The notes beneath the pieces are model-generated. The model was not told the origin of the DNA and ran no database searches. It was given only the letters and a program-made list of their open reading frames with translations. Shown piece by piece: positions 12,880-25,253 of a stretch of 64,000 nucleotides of DNA; positions within the stretch are counted from its first letter, which is position 1; every line of letters starts with the position of its first letter. The position numbers and the translations under genes are program-made. This stretch comes from Hevea brasiliensis (Eukaryota > Streptophyta > Magnoliopsida > Malpighiales > Euphorbiaceae): positions 25,976,823 to 26,040,822 of the forward strand of contig NC_079510.1 in assembly GCF_030052815.1 (NCBI RefSeq), given 5' to 3'.

Positions 12880-15800
12880 ATATAAATGTATGAATGAGGG
12901 GGCATACTTTTGAATGATAAAAGTATCCTTAATTTTTTATATTGTTTATAAATATATTATCTCTTATTACTTAAATTAGTTTTAGAGTTTATATAAATTT
13001 AAAATTTTTAAACTTACTTTTATTTAACTTCTATTTATTAATTTTGTTATTACAATTTAAATAAACTTTTTAGAAATTCAAATTAAAAAAACGAATGTTT
13101 ATGTTTTAAAAAAAATCGAACTTATATGAAGCAAAGTAAATTACTTAAAAAGTAAAATTTATTTATAATTAAAATTTTAAAAATTAAAAAATTTATTTCT
13201 AAATATATAAAGTATTTATAATTTTTTATTTTGATTTGACAAGTAATTCTAAAACAATTAAAATTCAATTTATAAATTTAATTTATTTTATATTTAAATT
13301 AGTGTATTTTATTTTATAATTATTTTTTATTTATAATTTTATTTTACTTCTGAATTTTACTTTAAATTATTGATTATAACAAAGAATATAACAACACACA
13401 AAGTTAAAGGCTACCTTTTTTTAGCTAATTAATGAAAATAATATTTTATTAAGCTAAATAACATTAGTACTAAAAAATTATCCAATTAAAAAAATTAAAA
13501 TTTCAATATTTTCCTAATAATTTTAAATTAAAATTTTTAATTTAATTAAAATTTTATTATTTAAATATTCTATTTAAATTTTTATTCAATCTATAAAAAT
13601 ATGAATGGGAAGATGAATTTATAAAAGGATAAAAATGTTTTTAATTTTTAAAATAATTTTTCATACTTAAAATAATTGTAATATTAATATTTTTTTAAAT
13701 TAATTATTTTTATTAAAATTTATAAAATTTTTCACTTTTCTGATTTAAAAATTCACAAATATAAACTCTTCGAAAATACACAAGTTTTAATTTTTATACT
13801 ACTTAATAATATAATATTTTATTTATGTGTAAAAATGTATTTAAAAAATAAATAATCATAATATTTACAATCGATATGATCTTTTTTTTTTAAGTTATAA
13901 GCTATACAATCTTAAATTTATTAAATTGCTATTTCCTAATATAAATTATTTTTTTTATTAAAGATTCATATTAAAAAGATTAATTAAAATATATTAAATT
14001 AGCATTTGTAATTCTCTAACAAAATTATCTATATCACAATATCAATCTATAAACTTCTAAAGTAGAAAATAATATTTTTAATTAAAAATTTTTTATAAAT
14101 TCCAACTATTAAAAATATGTATAAATATTATTACGATTATTATGATCATACAAATAACTTTTATGTTATAGGTTTTCATAAATCTTGATGAGCACGATAG
14201 GTTTCCTATCATTTTCCTTTAAAATGGATTATCAATTTTAAAACTTATTATTAAATTTAATCAATATTGCTAATATATCATTATTAATTATTTAAAACTA
14301 AATAAATTATTAGTAAGAAAAACATTTAAATTAATACTAATAAAATAAGTAATTGTCAAAGAAAATAAATTATCATATTTCAAAAAAATTTATTTACAAT
14401 TTTATTGTAGATATGAAAAAAAAAAAATTAACAATAATAAAATAATGAATATGAAAACATTTCAAATATCTATAATTAATTAGCATTTGAGTCAATAATA
14501 ATAACCTTAAAAGTATTTTAAATAATTAATATATTTATATTATACCAGCATTTGCTTCAAAATAGTTGATAACATCAAATTATAGTTGATAACATCAAAT
14601 TATTTTATGTATATATAAATTAATTAATATTAATTTAATTACTTAATTAAATATTAAAATTTTTGAATAATTAATATTATAATTTAATTAGTATATATTT
14701 GAAATGTTTTCATATCTATTATTTTATTGTTGCCAGAAAACTTTTTCATATCCACAATAAAGTTGTAAATAAATTTTGTTTTTTTAAATATGATAATTTA
14801 TTTTCTTTGACTATTATATATTATATTAATATTAATTTAAATGTTTTTGCTTATTAAAAATTTATTTAGTGTTAAATAATTAATAATGATATATTATCAA
14901 TATTGATTACATTTAATTTAATAAAAAATATTAAGATTGATAATTCATTATAAAGGAAAATGATGGGAAACCTACCATACTCATTAAGAATTATGAAAAC
15001 TTACAATATAAAAGTTAATCGTATAATCATAATAATAGTTATAAATATGTTTAAGAATATATTTATTAGTTGATATTTATAAAAAATTTTAAGAATATAT
15101 TTATTATTTGATATTTATAAAAAAATTTTAATTAAAAATATTAGTTTTTTCTTTAGAAGTTTATAGATTGATATTGTGATATAGATAATTTTTTTAGAGA
15201 ATTACAAATACTAATTTGAGATATTTTAATTAATTTTTAAATATGAATCTTCAATAAAAAAAAAATGGTTTATATTAGGAAGTAGCAATTCAATAAATTT
15301 AAGATTATGTGGCTTATATATATTTTTTTTTGAAAAAATATCATATAATTTGTAAATATTATGATTATTTATTTTTTAAATACATTTTTATATATAAATA
15401 AGATATCATATTATTAAATAATATAAAAATTAAAACTTGTATATTTTAGAAGAGTTTATATTTGTGAATTTTTAAATCAAGCAAGTCAAATGTTTTATAA
15501 TTTTTAATAGAATAATTAATTTGGAATACAATAATAATATTTTAATTATTTTAAGTATCAAAAATTATTTTAAAATTTTAAAATATTTTTATCCTTTTAT
15601 AAATTCATCTTCCCATTCATATTTTTATAGACTGAAATAATAAAATTTAAATAAAATATTAAATAATAAAATTTGAATCAAATTGAAAATTTTCATTTTA
15701 ATTTAAAATTATTAGGAAAATAATGAAATTTTTTTTAATTTGGATAATTTTTAAGTACTAATGTTATTTAACTTAATGGAATATAATTTTCATTTTATTT

Positions 15801-16345
15801 TTTTATATTTTTTTTATTGTAATCAATAATTTAAAATAAAATTTAGAAGTAAAAGAAAAATATAAATAAAAAATAATTATAAAATAAAATACACTAATTT
15901 TAATATAAAATAAATTAAATTTATAAATTGAATTCTAATTATTTTAAAATCACTTATCAATCTAAATAAAAAATTATAAATACTTTTAATTTTTTAGAAA
16001 TACATATTTAATTATTAAAATTTTAATTATAAATAAATTCTACTTTTTTTAGTAATTTACTTTGCTTTATATAATTTCAATTTTTTTTTAAAAGAAAAAC
16101 ATAAACATTCATTTTTTATATGAATTTCTAATTTTAATTAATTTTTTTTATAAAAGTTTATTTAAATTGCAATAGCAAAATTAATAAATGAAAGTTAAGT
16201 ATAAGTAGAGCTAAATATTTTAAATTTATATAAACTTTACAATTAATTTAAGTAATAAGAGATGATATATTTATAAATAATATAAAAATTAAAGATATTT
16301 TTGTCCTTCAAAATTTCTCCCCTCTCATTCATACATTTATATGTA
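12880..16345. repeat. 3.4 kb AT-rich imperfect palindrome (two 1.7 kb inverted arms)
   Basis: The left arm near 12881-12970 (ATAAATGTATGAATGAG) is the reverse complement of 16255-16340. The left block 14161-14235, around GGTTTCCTATCATTTTCC, pairs with 14935-15005. Paired positions sum to about 29170-29220, placing the centre near 14590-14610. The arms are diverged by indels but match along their whole length. No coding frame exists. The outer edge reads TCTATACTATATATAAATG, and a second similar start occurs at about 13590 (CTATAAAAATATGAATGGG), loosely like Helitron 5' ends. The class is unresolved: foldback element, MULE with long TIRs, or head-to-head insertions. Confidence 0.75.
14562..14601. 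repeat. 20-bp tandem duplication at the palindrome centre
   Basis: ATAGTTGATAACATCAAATT occurs twice back to back at 14562-14581 and 14582-14601, in the short unpaired spacer between the two arms. Confidence 0.85.
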
Positions 16346-16783
16346 TTCTAAATTATAAATTATAGATAAATAATAAATTTTTAAGTTATATACATATATT
16401 TTTTTTAAAAAAGAATAAAAATAGAACCTTAATAAAGTAAAGAATTTTAACATGTACTTGAACAAAGAAACTAAAAGAAAAAACAAACTAAAAGAAAAAT
16501 ATAAAAGAGATAAAAAAAAATTTAAAAAAAAAAAAGCTAACAAATGGTTACACGCATAAAACACTAGACCGCAACCTCATCTTAGTCAAATGCATAACAC
16601 GCTCAAATACATGGCTCAAGTTCATAGCTCAAGTTTGTTTAGGTCACACACCAGAAGTTTTGGTGAAGTAGCAAAGTTTGGCTTTGTTATAAAAAAGAGA
16701 ATCCCCCTTTATGTTGTTTAAAGCTTAATTATAATTAGTTTTGATGAAACTTTAATTAAATTAAAATTTTATTCAACTCTTCG
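16346..16783. other. AT-rich spacer
   Basis: No gene is seen. A run of A- and T-homopolymers occupies 16370-16540. The part at about 16590-16660 has GCTCAA repeats and GTTTAGGTCACAC, possibly the other end of the GAGCTC-rich repeat that starts near 10627. The 75-codon minus-strand frame here is low-complexity Phe/Leu/Tyr and is not credible as a protein. Confidence 0.5.
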
Positions 16784-17390
16784 TGATGCATCCCACATCG
16801 GTTATGCAGGGAGTTCTTGGGTGTTATATATATGGGTTTGCAAACCTCCCCTTGTGAGCTAGCTTTTGAGGTGGAGTTAGGCAGGTTCATATCATTTGGT
16901 ATCAGAGCCTCACTCTGTATGGGTCGGTGGGCCATGTACAAAGGTTCCCTGACGTTATTCGGGAGAGGTCGGGGTGAACAAGTCATGACCCCGGTTACTT
17001 CACGAGGACTTTCAGTCTAAAGGGGTCGAGAATGATGCGTCCCACATCAGTTCTGCAAGGAGGTATTGGGTGTTATATATATGAGTTTGCACACCTCCCC
17101 TTGTGAGCTAGCTTTTGAGGTGGAGTTAGGCAGGTTCATACATTTGGTATCAGAGCCTCACTACGTATGGGTCGGTGGGCCATGTACAAAGGTTCCCTAA
17201 CGTTCTTCAAGAGAGGTTGGGGTGAACGAGTCATGACCCCGGTTACTTCACGAGGACATTCAGTCTAAAGGGGTCAAGAATGATGTGCCCACATCGGTTC
17301 TACAGGGAGGTCTTGGGTGTTATATATATGGGTTTGCAAGCCTCCCCTTATGAGCTAGCTTTTGAGGTGGAGTTAGGCAGGTTCATATCA
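16784..17390 (+). mobile_element. Tandem TRIM retroelement: LTR-internal-LTR-internal-LTR
   Basis: Three LTR copies of about 110 bp lie at 16784-16894, 17033-17142 and 17281-17390, each starting TGATG and ending in CA. They are separated by two internal segments of about 138 bp. Each internal segment starts with TGGTATCAGAGCC, the initiator-Met tRNA primer binding site (16897-16909, 17145-17157), and ends in a purine-rich tract CTAAAGGGGTC(G/A)AGAA. There is no coding capacity, as expected for terminal-repeat retrotransposons in miniature. The flanks CTTCG and CTTTA match in only 3 of 5 positions. Three LTRs with two internals indicate unequal recombination between copies. Confidence 0.9.
17019..17032 (+). 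promoter_or_regulatory. Polypurine tract of the TRIM element
   Basis: AAAGGGGTCGAGAA lies immediately before the second LTR. It is the expected plus-strand primer site. A second copy with one transition precedes the third LTR at about 17267-17280. Confidence 0.6.
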
Positions 17391-17408
17391 CTTTATAATG
17401 ACTTTTTA

Positions 17409-19412
17409 TATAACAACCCTATATGCATAGCCTAGTCTATTTCACTGTTCCGGTGACCGGTGTCGGTCCGGACAATTAAGGGGATTAGAACCACATTTAA
17501 TACACCTACAAAAACCCTGAATAAAAATAAATAGTGATTACTAGATAGTTAAGTATAAATAAGAAAAATAAAGTATAAAAAGTTAAATGAGCCGTGGGTC
17601 ACAGCGATGGGTGATCTTACCAGGAAGTGACTGCAAGGTGAGTCCTAACCCTAATTTTGAACGGAAAATTGTGACACCGCGGTCCTAAGAACTATTGCAA
17701 ATCTAGTGGAAAAGAGAAAATCATAGAAAAGAACTTATAAGTAGGTCAAATAATTTGGTCAGGACTCTGGAAGAAATACCGAATTATTGATAAACTGGAT
17801 CAATCAAGCGAGGGGAAAATTGGTTAATTCACTCCTAGAGGTGACTCCTGACCTAACTGTCCAATAAAATCAGAGAGATGAAAATTTTAGAATAGAGAAT
17901 TAACTTAAAGAAACAAGGGAAATAAAGGAAAAAGAAAATGAATGAAAAATTGGGTTTATTACATCATTGAGTGACATCACATGTGATGTCCAAATTAAAT
18001 TTAATTTACCCAAAGTTTTGACCAAGTCAAATATAATTTAATTAGACATAAAAATACAAAAACTAAAAGAAAAAAACCCATTTCTTCTTTCCCAAAACAG
18101 CCAGCCGAAACTAGCTTCTCTCCCACCTCCATCACGTTCCTCCATTAAAGCTTGATTCAAGCATTTAATCCCATAAATTAACCCTAAATTTCCCAAAATT
18201 ACCCCATAAAACCTTGTTATCTCAACTAGAAAAGAAGATTGAAGAAGGAAAAGGAAGGAGAAAAGGGAAGAATTGAAGGATTGGAAATCAAAGATTGAGG
18301 TTAGTGATTTAAATTGAAATTTTAGTTTAATACTTATGTTTTTAGTTCAATTAACTTAGAATTTAACCTAAATTCAAACAAAACCATCATGGAAGGACTA
18401 AGTGGGATTGTCGGCCAGCCTTAAGGGGAATAGAAATTGCTTGAATTTGATGAAATTAAAGTGTTAGAGAAGTTGAATTAAGTGTATAGATGTTGATTAT
18501 GTACTTTAATTTCATTAATTGAATGAATTGTGTAAATTAGGGTCCTTGAATTCTTGAAATTGGGAGAAAAATTATAGAAAATAGTCAATTGATGCAATTG
18601 ACCCTAATTGGGGTTAAAAATGGTCAATTAGGACCAATTGTGATGTGAGTGAAAATGAAATGCAATTCAGATTAGTGAAGGGTCCTAATCTGGTAGTTTG
18701 ACCTAGGTCCCTTTCAGGGATCAAAACTGAAATTTTACCAACCCAATTTGTGTGAGTCCAATTGGGAATGAAATTAAATACATAAAGACACAATTTTCAT
18801 TTAGAAACCATGCCCAGAAGATAATATTAAGATAGTGAACAATTAGGTCAAATCCGGGTAATGTACACTGTCACTGTACAGAAATGACCAAATAAATAGT
18901 GTTTGTTCATTTAGCCATAACTTGGTCTAGACAGGTTCAAATGACCTGATTTTTATGGCATTGGAAAGCTATGACATAGCACTACAACTTTCATGAATAA
19001 TAATAGCCCAAATTCTGCCCATAACCAAGTGAAATTGCCAACCAAAGTTGGTATCTTAAAACTGCCAGACCTAAAAGTTACCCAGAATTCTGTGTTAAAA
19101 ACCAATCCGGACAATATTAGGAAAATAACCATAACTTGGGCTACAAAACTCTAAATAGAGTGATTTTAAAAAAACGAATTAAAGATAAAACAATAGGGAA
19201 TAACTTTTATGAAGAACACTTAGCCAAATTCCCACGGTAACTAGACCAATGAAATAGTAACTAGGGCACCAAAACTGAAAAATTGAATTTTCTCTTAGGA
19301 GACCTAAAAATTAAAATGGCAACCAAGACCAACAAATTTGACACTCAAAATGTGATATGTGGGTGTAATTGGAATTCACATACCTATTAAGCATGAGAAA
19401 GTCAATATTTTG
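17409..19412 (+). repeat. Ty3/gypsy LTR A, left 2.0 kb, cut by element B
   Basis: The start TATAACAACCC is a mutated TGTAACACCC, followed by the family block with TTCACTGTTCCGGTGACCGG. The sequence follows the A-family LTR up to GTCAATATTTTG at 19412, where element B begins with TGTGACACC. Intact copies continue ATTTTGACTTAAATAG at this point, so B inserted here. The five bases before the LTR are TTTTA, which recur after LTR piece J at 56078-56082. A pyrimidine-rich tract at 18080-18140 is the likely start of the transcribed leader. Confidence 0.8.
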
Positions 19413-22400
19413 TGTGACACCCCTTACCCGTGTACAGTATACCCGAATAAGTAATGCCACACGGTGTACCGGCACACTCTAATATACCTTAATTAATTTA
19501 TATCATGCTTTTGAATATAATTTGTGAAATATAATTTATTTAAGCCATTTATCGAAATTATTATTTATTTGAGGTTCCAAAAATTTTAAAGAAAATCCGG
19601 CAGAGTACCGGCTAAAAATGGAGAAAACAGTTCTTCGGAACCTGTGAAAAACACTTCCAATATTCAAAATCTCAATAACATTTCTCAATTTCAGTTCTCA
19701 ATCATCCATCACATGTGATAATCAAGTATAAATCACAATTAGATATTTACTTTTCCATTCACAAATACAATTCTCATTATTTACATGAACATCAAATTAC
19801 ATTTCATAAGTTCATTCACACATGAGAAAATAAAATCAATTACAAAATACCAAAATGACACCTAGTGTCCTACCAATGCACTGCAGGTGGTGAGGTGACA
19901 CGGACACTGTGCAGAACTACAGGATGGACTCACCCAGTCTGCGGTCTACTGGGCTCACGATCAGTATCTCCAGTACCTACGCGTGGCAAAAGCAACGCGC
20001 TAAGCAATAATGCTTAGTGGTGCAATAATAAAATAAAAGAAAATAGTAGAAAATAAATATGTAGTGAATGTATATGTTTTATTTGTTTTGAATTTGTATA
20101 TCATTAACTTTGTCCACTTTCATTCATTTGGTTGCCCAAGTATCCTACACTAGACAGTCGGATCGATAAACGGGTAACCGCACTGGTATCAAGTACCTTG
20201 GCGTCACACCATCGGTCACATATGCATCTCCCTGTGCAGGCAGCGGCTAACAATTTGTAAATACATCGAGCACAAGGCCAAATCTCAATACAAGGTCGAA
20301 TGGCTAAAAGCCATAAAATCACTGAATGGCATATTGCCATGTGCGATCGCTAATCGAACCCTATTGGCATGCCAAACTATCCAAACCAATCTTGTTAGGT
20401 ATACTAGGGCATTTGAAACTTTTAAATTCTTCAAATTTTGGAATTTCAAGTTTTGGTGTCACTATTCACCTCATTGGTCAACAAAAATGTTGACTTTTGG
20501 ATAGAAAATAGGTGTATTGGTTTTGACACCCCAAACATACCACATTTTGTATTTAAAACTTGTTGGAATTGATTGCCATTACCATTTCTATGCTTAAAAC
20601 CAAGAGGGCAGAATTTTCAGTTTTTGAAGCCTAACTTTACTGTTCCATTAAGCCCTGTTGCAGTGGGAATTTGAGGAAATGGTAAATATGAAAGTTGTTC
20701 CTTATTTTGTCTAGTTGAATTTCCTTTTTTGAATCACTCCATTTGGAGTTTTTTAGCTCTAGATATGGTCCAAAAACCACAGTTGGCCTGATTGCCAAAC
20801 TGCAGAATTGACCATATCTACTGAATATGAACAAAGGATGGAATCACTTTGTTGGATGGGTTCTGGCCATAATTTGGGGTAGGTTCCTTCATGAAAGTTG
20901 TTTCTCTATCTCTTAACTTGTTTCTGTAAAAATTTCAGGTCAATTGATGAGTTATGGCCAAATGAACAGTTACTGTTCATTTGGTCATTTCTGCAGGTGC
21001 TGTTGCAAGGTATCTGGATTGGGGCCAACTTTTGGTCCTCTTGCTTTGGTCTTTTGGGCATGGTTTCTTCAGCAAAAATGTGCCATTATAAGCCTAGTTT
21101 CATGTGAAATTAGCCAAACACCAATTGGACCTACACAGCCAAAGTTATGGCTGTCTAAGTGGGCTGGAATCTCAGCCACTATGCTACTGTCTTTAGGCAG
21201 CCTTCCATTTCAGTTTTGCCATGCATTAACTCACTTCAAATTATGATTAACTTGCCTTAAATGGTCACTAATTGACCACGAGAATGTCCATTAATCAATT
21301 CAAATGCCAAGTCCAATTTTCACCCTTAAAACCCTAGTTCCCATTATAGGTTTTCACAACACACCTTAATTACTAACCCATTCACTAACCACATGCATAG
21401 ATGGTTTAAACATAACCTCTAATCCATCTCAAGTCCATCAGAACACTCCATTTCTATTCCTTTAATAGGGCAGCCAAAATTTATGGTGGCCATACACTCA
21501 ACTTTTATTCATTTAAACTACAATTTCTCACTAGATTCAAGTCCTTAATCATGAAAGTAAGGAGTTTTAGGTGTATAGATGCACTAACCTTTAAGTGGCA
21601 CTTCTTGGACTTGTATTTTCCTTAGAATTTCTCCTCTTTGTGGCTGCCTAGAGCTTCCTTAGGATGTGTAGATTAATTTTAGTGAAGGTGACTTAGGATT
21701 TTATGGTTGGATGTTGGAAGATTTCAAGCTCAATTTGAGCAACAATGGAGGGAGGAAGAATGGGCAAGGGTTACGGCTGCATGAGGAAGAAGGCTGCTGT
21801 GTTTTTTCTTTATTTTTTTGGTCTTCATTTATCTCTTTTATTAGTTAATGAATTGGTTGTTTGAAGGTGATTGGTTATAGCTTTTAATGACATCACCATA
21901 ATGTCATAAATAAGCCTTTTTCCTCATTTTCTTTTCTTTCCTCCACTACTCATTTCCAATTTAATTTCTAGTAATATTTATTCATATTTTATGTCATATT
22001 AATTATTTACTTAGCTGGACAAGTCGGCCAAAAATCACCTCTGAAGGCGAAATGACCAAAATGCTCTCCGTTTGGCTTAACGGGTCAAAATTGTCTGTAC
22101 CGATTGAAAAATTTTTCTAAATATTTTCTTGGAATTCTAATGCCATAGGAACCTCAATGACCCTTCTCTGGAGTCCCAAAAATTATATTAGAATTTTTTC
22201 CCTGTCTAGGGCTCCTAGTTGCGAACCGCAACTTCTCTCTGGTTACCCATCGCTAGGGCACCATTGCTTAACTTGGTTGTACTTTATTTCTAAAATTTTT
22301 ACTAAATTTTTCTTATTAATATTTGAGTTAATTATGGTTCCTGACTTTAGTTTAAATATTTTTTCGGACGTTCTAGCTATCCGGATCGACACCTGAATAA

Positions 22401-22436
22401 AGAGAATGTACGGAGTTGCTACCGGGAGGGTGTTAC
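19413..22436 (-). repeat. 3' LTR of gypsy element B
   Basis: On the plus strand it runs from TGTGACACCCC to GGGTGTTACA, 3.02 kb. Positions 19413 to about 20530 match 27250 to about 28380 closely, showing that they are the two LTRs of one element. On the minus strand its middle resembles the A-family LTRs (GGAGTGATTCAAAAA block), so the families are related. Small ORFs on both strands inside it are chance. Confidence 0.85.
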
Positions 22437-22451
22437 AACTCTTCACCTCTA
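22437..22451 (-). promoter_or_regulatory. Polypurine tract of element B
   Basis: On the minus strand TTAGAGGTGAAGAGT directly abuts the 3' LTR start TGTAACACCC. Its position and purine bias fit the plus-strand priming site. Confidence 0.6.
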
Positions 22452-25253
22452 ATTTAAATTTCGTCCTCGAAATTTACCTAATGCAAACAGTTGAGGGAAC
22501 TGTTGCCTCATCGTCTCTTCACTTTCCCAAGTTGCCTCCTCGGTGTTGTGGTGCCTCCAAAGCACTTTCACCAGTGGAATCTGCTTGTTCCTCAATTCTT
22601 TTACTTCCCGAGCTAGGATTCGTAGAGGTTCTTCTTCATATGTCAAATCCGGCTGTATTTCAATTTCTTCTCTGGAGATGACATGCGAAGGATCTAAGCG
22701 GTATCTTCTGAGCATGGACACGTGGAACACATTGTGGATCTTGTCCAGCTTTGGTGGTAAAGCTAGCCTATAGGCCACTGGACCCACACATTCAATGACT
22801 TCATATGGGCCAATGAACCTAGGGCTCAACTTACCTTTTCTTCCAAACCTCAATACCGTTTTCCACGGTGACACCTTGAGGAACACTTTGTCGCCAACCA
22901 CATATTCTATTTCTTTTCTCTTCAGGTCGGCATAAGATTTACATGCATGCGAGGCAACCTTGATTGACTTTGATTAGTTTCACTTTCTCCTCACTGTTTC
23001 ACTAGGTCCGCCCTACCATTTGTCTTCGCCCAATTCACCCAGACACCGAGTTCTACATTTTCTCCCATACAATGCTTCATACGGGGCCATTTGGATGCTA
23101 GCTTGGTAGCTATTGTTGTATGCAAATTCTGCCAGTGGGAGGTATCTATCCCAACTTCCCTCAAACTCAATGACACAACTCCTCAGCATATCCTCAAGGA
23201 CCTGACAAGTATTTCATGTTATTATTATCATGTTAATTCAATATTTGTATCAATTTCATTGGTTTCAATTGTTTACCTAGATTACTCTTTCTGATTGCCC
23301 ATCCGTCTGAGGATGGAAAGCTGTGCTGAAATGGAGTTGTGTACCCAAGGATTCATGCAACTTCTTCCAAAATCTCGATGTAAACCTTGGGTCTCGATCA
23401 GATATGATGGAAAGTGGAATTCCATGCAGTCTAACTATCTCACTGATATACAATTCTGCTAACTTCTCCAGTGAGTAGTCAATCCTAACTGGCAGAAAGT
23501 GTGCTGACTTGGTCAATCTATCCACTATTACCCATGCTGCATCATGTTTCTTCTGGGTGAGAGGTAGACCACTTACAAAATCCATGGTGACCCTATCCCA
23601 TTTCCATTCAGCTATGCGTATAGGCTGTAGCAAACCTGATGGAACTTGATGTTCTTCCTTGACTTGCTGACATGTCAAGCATTTAGTCACATAGTCAGCT
23701 ATGTCCTTCTTCATACCAGGCCACCAATACTGGAGTTTCAGATCATGATACATCTTTGTACTTCCTGGGTGCATCGCATAAACACTGGTGTGTGCCTCTT
23801 TTAGAATACTGGCCTTCAATTCCCCATCATCTGGTACACACAGTCTTCCTTTGTAATACAGACACCCATCTGCTTTCACCTCATAGTCAGTTTCTTTTCC
23901 CTCTGAGATTTTGCTCATAATAGCCATTAGCTTCTCATCTACCTTCTGCCCATCTAAAATCTGTTGTAGCAGGTTTGGCTTCACTTGCAACTCAGCCAAA
24001 ATAGCTCCATCTCGAACCAAAGATAGACGGGCATTCAATGATCTCAAGGCTGTCATGGATTTTCTGCTCAAAGCATCAGCAACTACATTTGCCTTCCTAG
24101 GATGGTAGTCAATTACACAATCATAGTCCTTCAGGAACTCAATCCATCGCCTCTGTCTAAGGTTGAGCTCCTTCTGGGTTGGCAAGTATTTCAGACTTTT
24201 GTGGTCTGTGTAAATGTAGCACTTTTCACCATACAAGTAATGCCTCCATATCTTCGATCACGAAGATAATTGCCGCAAGCTCTAGATCATGGGTAGGGTA
24301 GTTCTGCTCATGTGGCCTTAGGTATGCGGAAGCATAAGCGACCACCTTCCCCTCTTGCATCAATACACACCCTAACCCATTATGTGAGGCATCATCAGAG
24401 ACCACAAAGTCCTTTCTCGACACTGGCGTGTTACACCGGTGCCTCTGTCAACATAGCCTTCAACTTCTCAAACTGGTCCGACACTTATCATTCCATCAAA
24501 TTTGACATTCTTGTGTAACAACTTGGTCATTGGAGCAGCTATTAGGAAAATCCTTCACAAATCTCTGTAATACCCAAATAGCCCCAAGAAGCTTCGACCT
24601 CGCTTGTGTTTCGGGAGGCTTCCATTCCATCATCGCTTCTATTTTCTTGGGATCCACCTAATCCCATCACCGACACTATGTGTCCAAGGAATGCAATCTC
24701 ATTCAACCAAAAGTCACACTTGGACAACTTAGCATACGACTTCTTTTCTCTCGTGGTTTGCAGAACAATCCTCAAATGTTCATCATGTTCTTCCTCGGTC
24801 TTGGAATACACCAAAATATCATCAATAAAGACCACTACGAACCGATCTAAGTGTGGATGGAAGATACAGTTCATAAGGTCCATGAATGCATTGGTGCATT
24901 TGTTAGGCCAAAGGGCATCACTAGAAACTCATAATGCCCATATCGGGTCTGAATGCGATCTTTGGCACATCTCGCATCCTTCACCCTCAATCGATGATAC
25001 TCGATCCGAGATCAATCTTAGAAAATACTCCTGCTCCCTTCAATCGATCAAACAGATCATCAATTCTAGGCAATGGATATTTGTTCTTCAGTCACTTTAT
25101 TCAATCACGGTAATCAATGCATAGCCTCAAAGTCCCATCCTTCTTTTTCACAAACAAGACCGAGCTCCCCATGGTAACACATCGGCGTATGAACCCCTTA
25201 TCAAGCAACTCTTGCAACCGAGTTTTCAACTCCTCAATTCGATGGGTGCCATC
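22449..25253 (-). pseudogene. Gypsy pol of element B: RT, RNase H, integrase, chromodomain
   Basis: RT lies at about 25250-24540 and is badly frameshifted, but [13 protein letters not shown] with the catalytic IDD is visible at 24846-24808. RNase H follows at 24500-24030 (DASHNGLG, then [11 protein letters not shown]). The integrase has its HHCC zinc-binding region at about 23800-23650 (H-P-G-S-T-K, then CLTCQQVK) and its core at 23600-23280 (DFVSGLP, then [13 protein letters not shown]). A 75-bp non-coding insert with intron ends sits at 23202-23276. The tail at 22901-22449 has the GPY/F-type module GKLSPRFIGPYEV and a chromodomain ending with EEATWESEE. The segment 24236-23277 is open, but the whole is not translatable. 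Confidence 0.85.
23202..23276 (-). other. 75-bp intron-like insert in the integrase of element B
   Basis: On the minus strand the coding frame stops at SERVI followed by a stop codon that stands where a Gln is usual. It resumes at VLEDMLR after an AT-rich segment starting GTAAAC and ending TTGTCAG. A branch-point-like TTAAC lies inside. Excising GT...AG restores the conserved spacing exactly. The insert holds stops in frame, so either it is a small spliceosomal intron or the integrase is broken here. Confidence 0.55.

Noticed and set aside
16817..16930. TGGTATCAGAGCC stretches considered as tRNA gene remnants
   Set aside because: They are 13-base primer binding sites complementary to tRNA ends, with no cloverleaf around them.
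16756..17020. Short ORFs on both strands in the TRIM
   Set aside because: They cross the LTR, primer site and internal region of a non-coding TRIM element and change frame between units.
20104..21246. Several 65-100 codon ORFs
   Set aside because: They sit inside the 3' LTR of element B, differ between the two LTR copies and show no domains.
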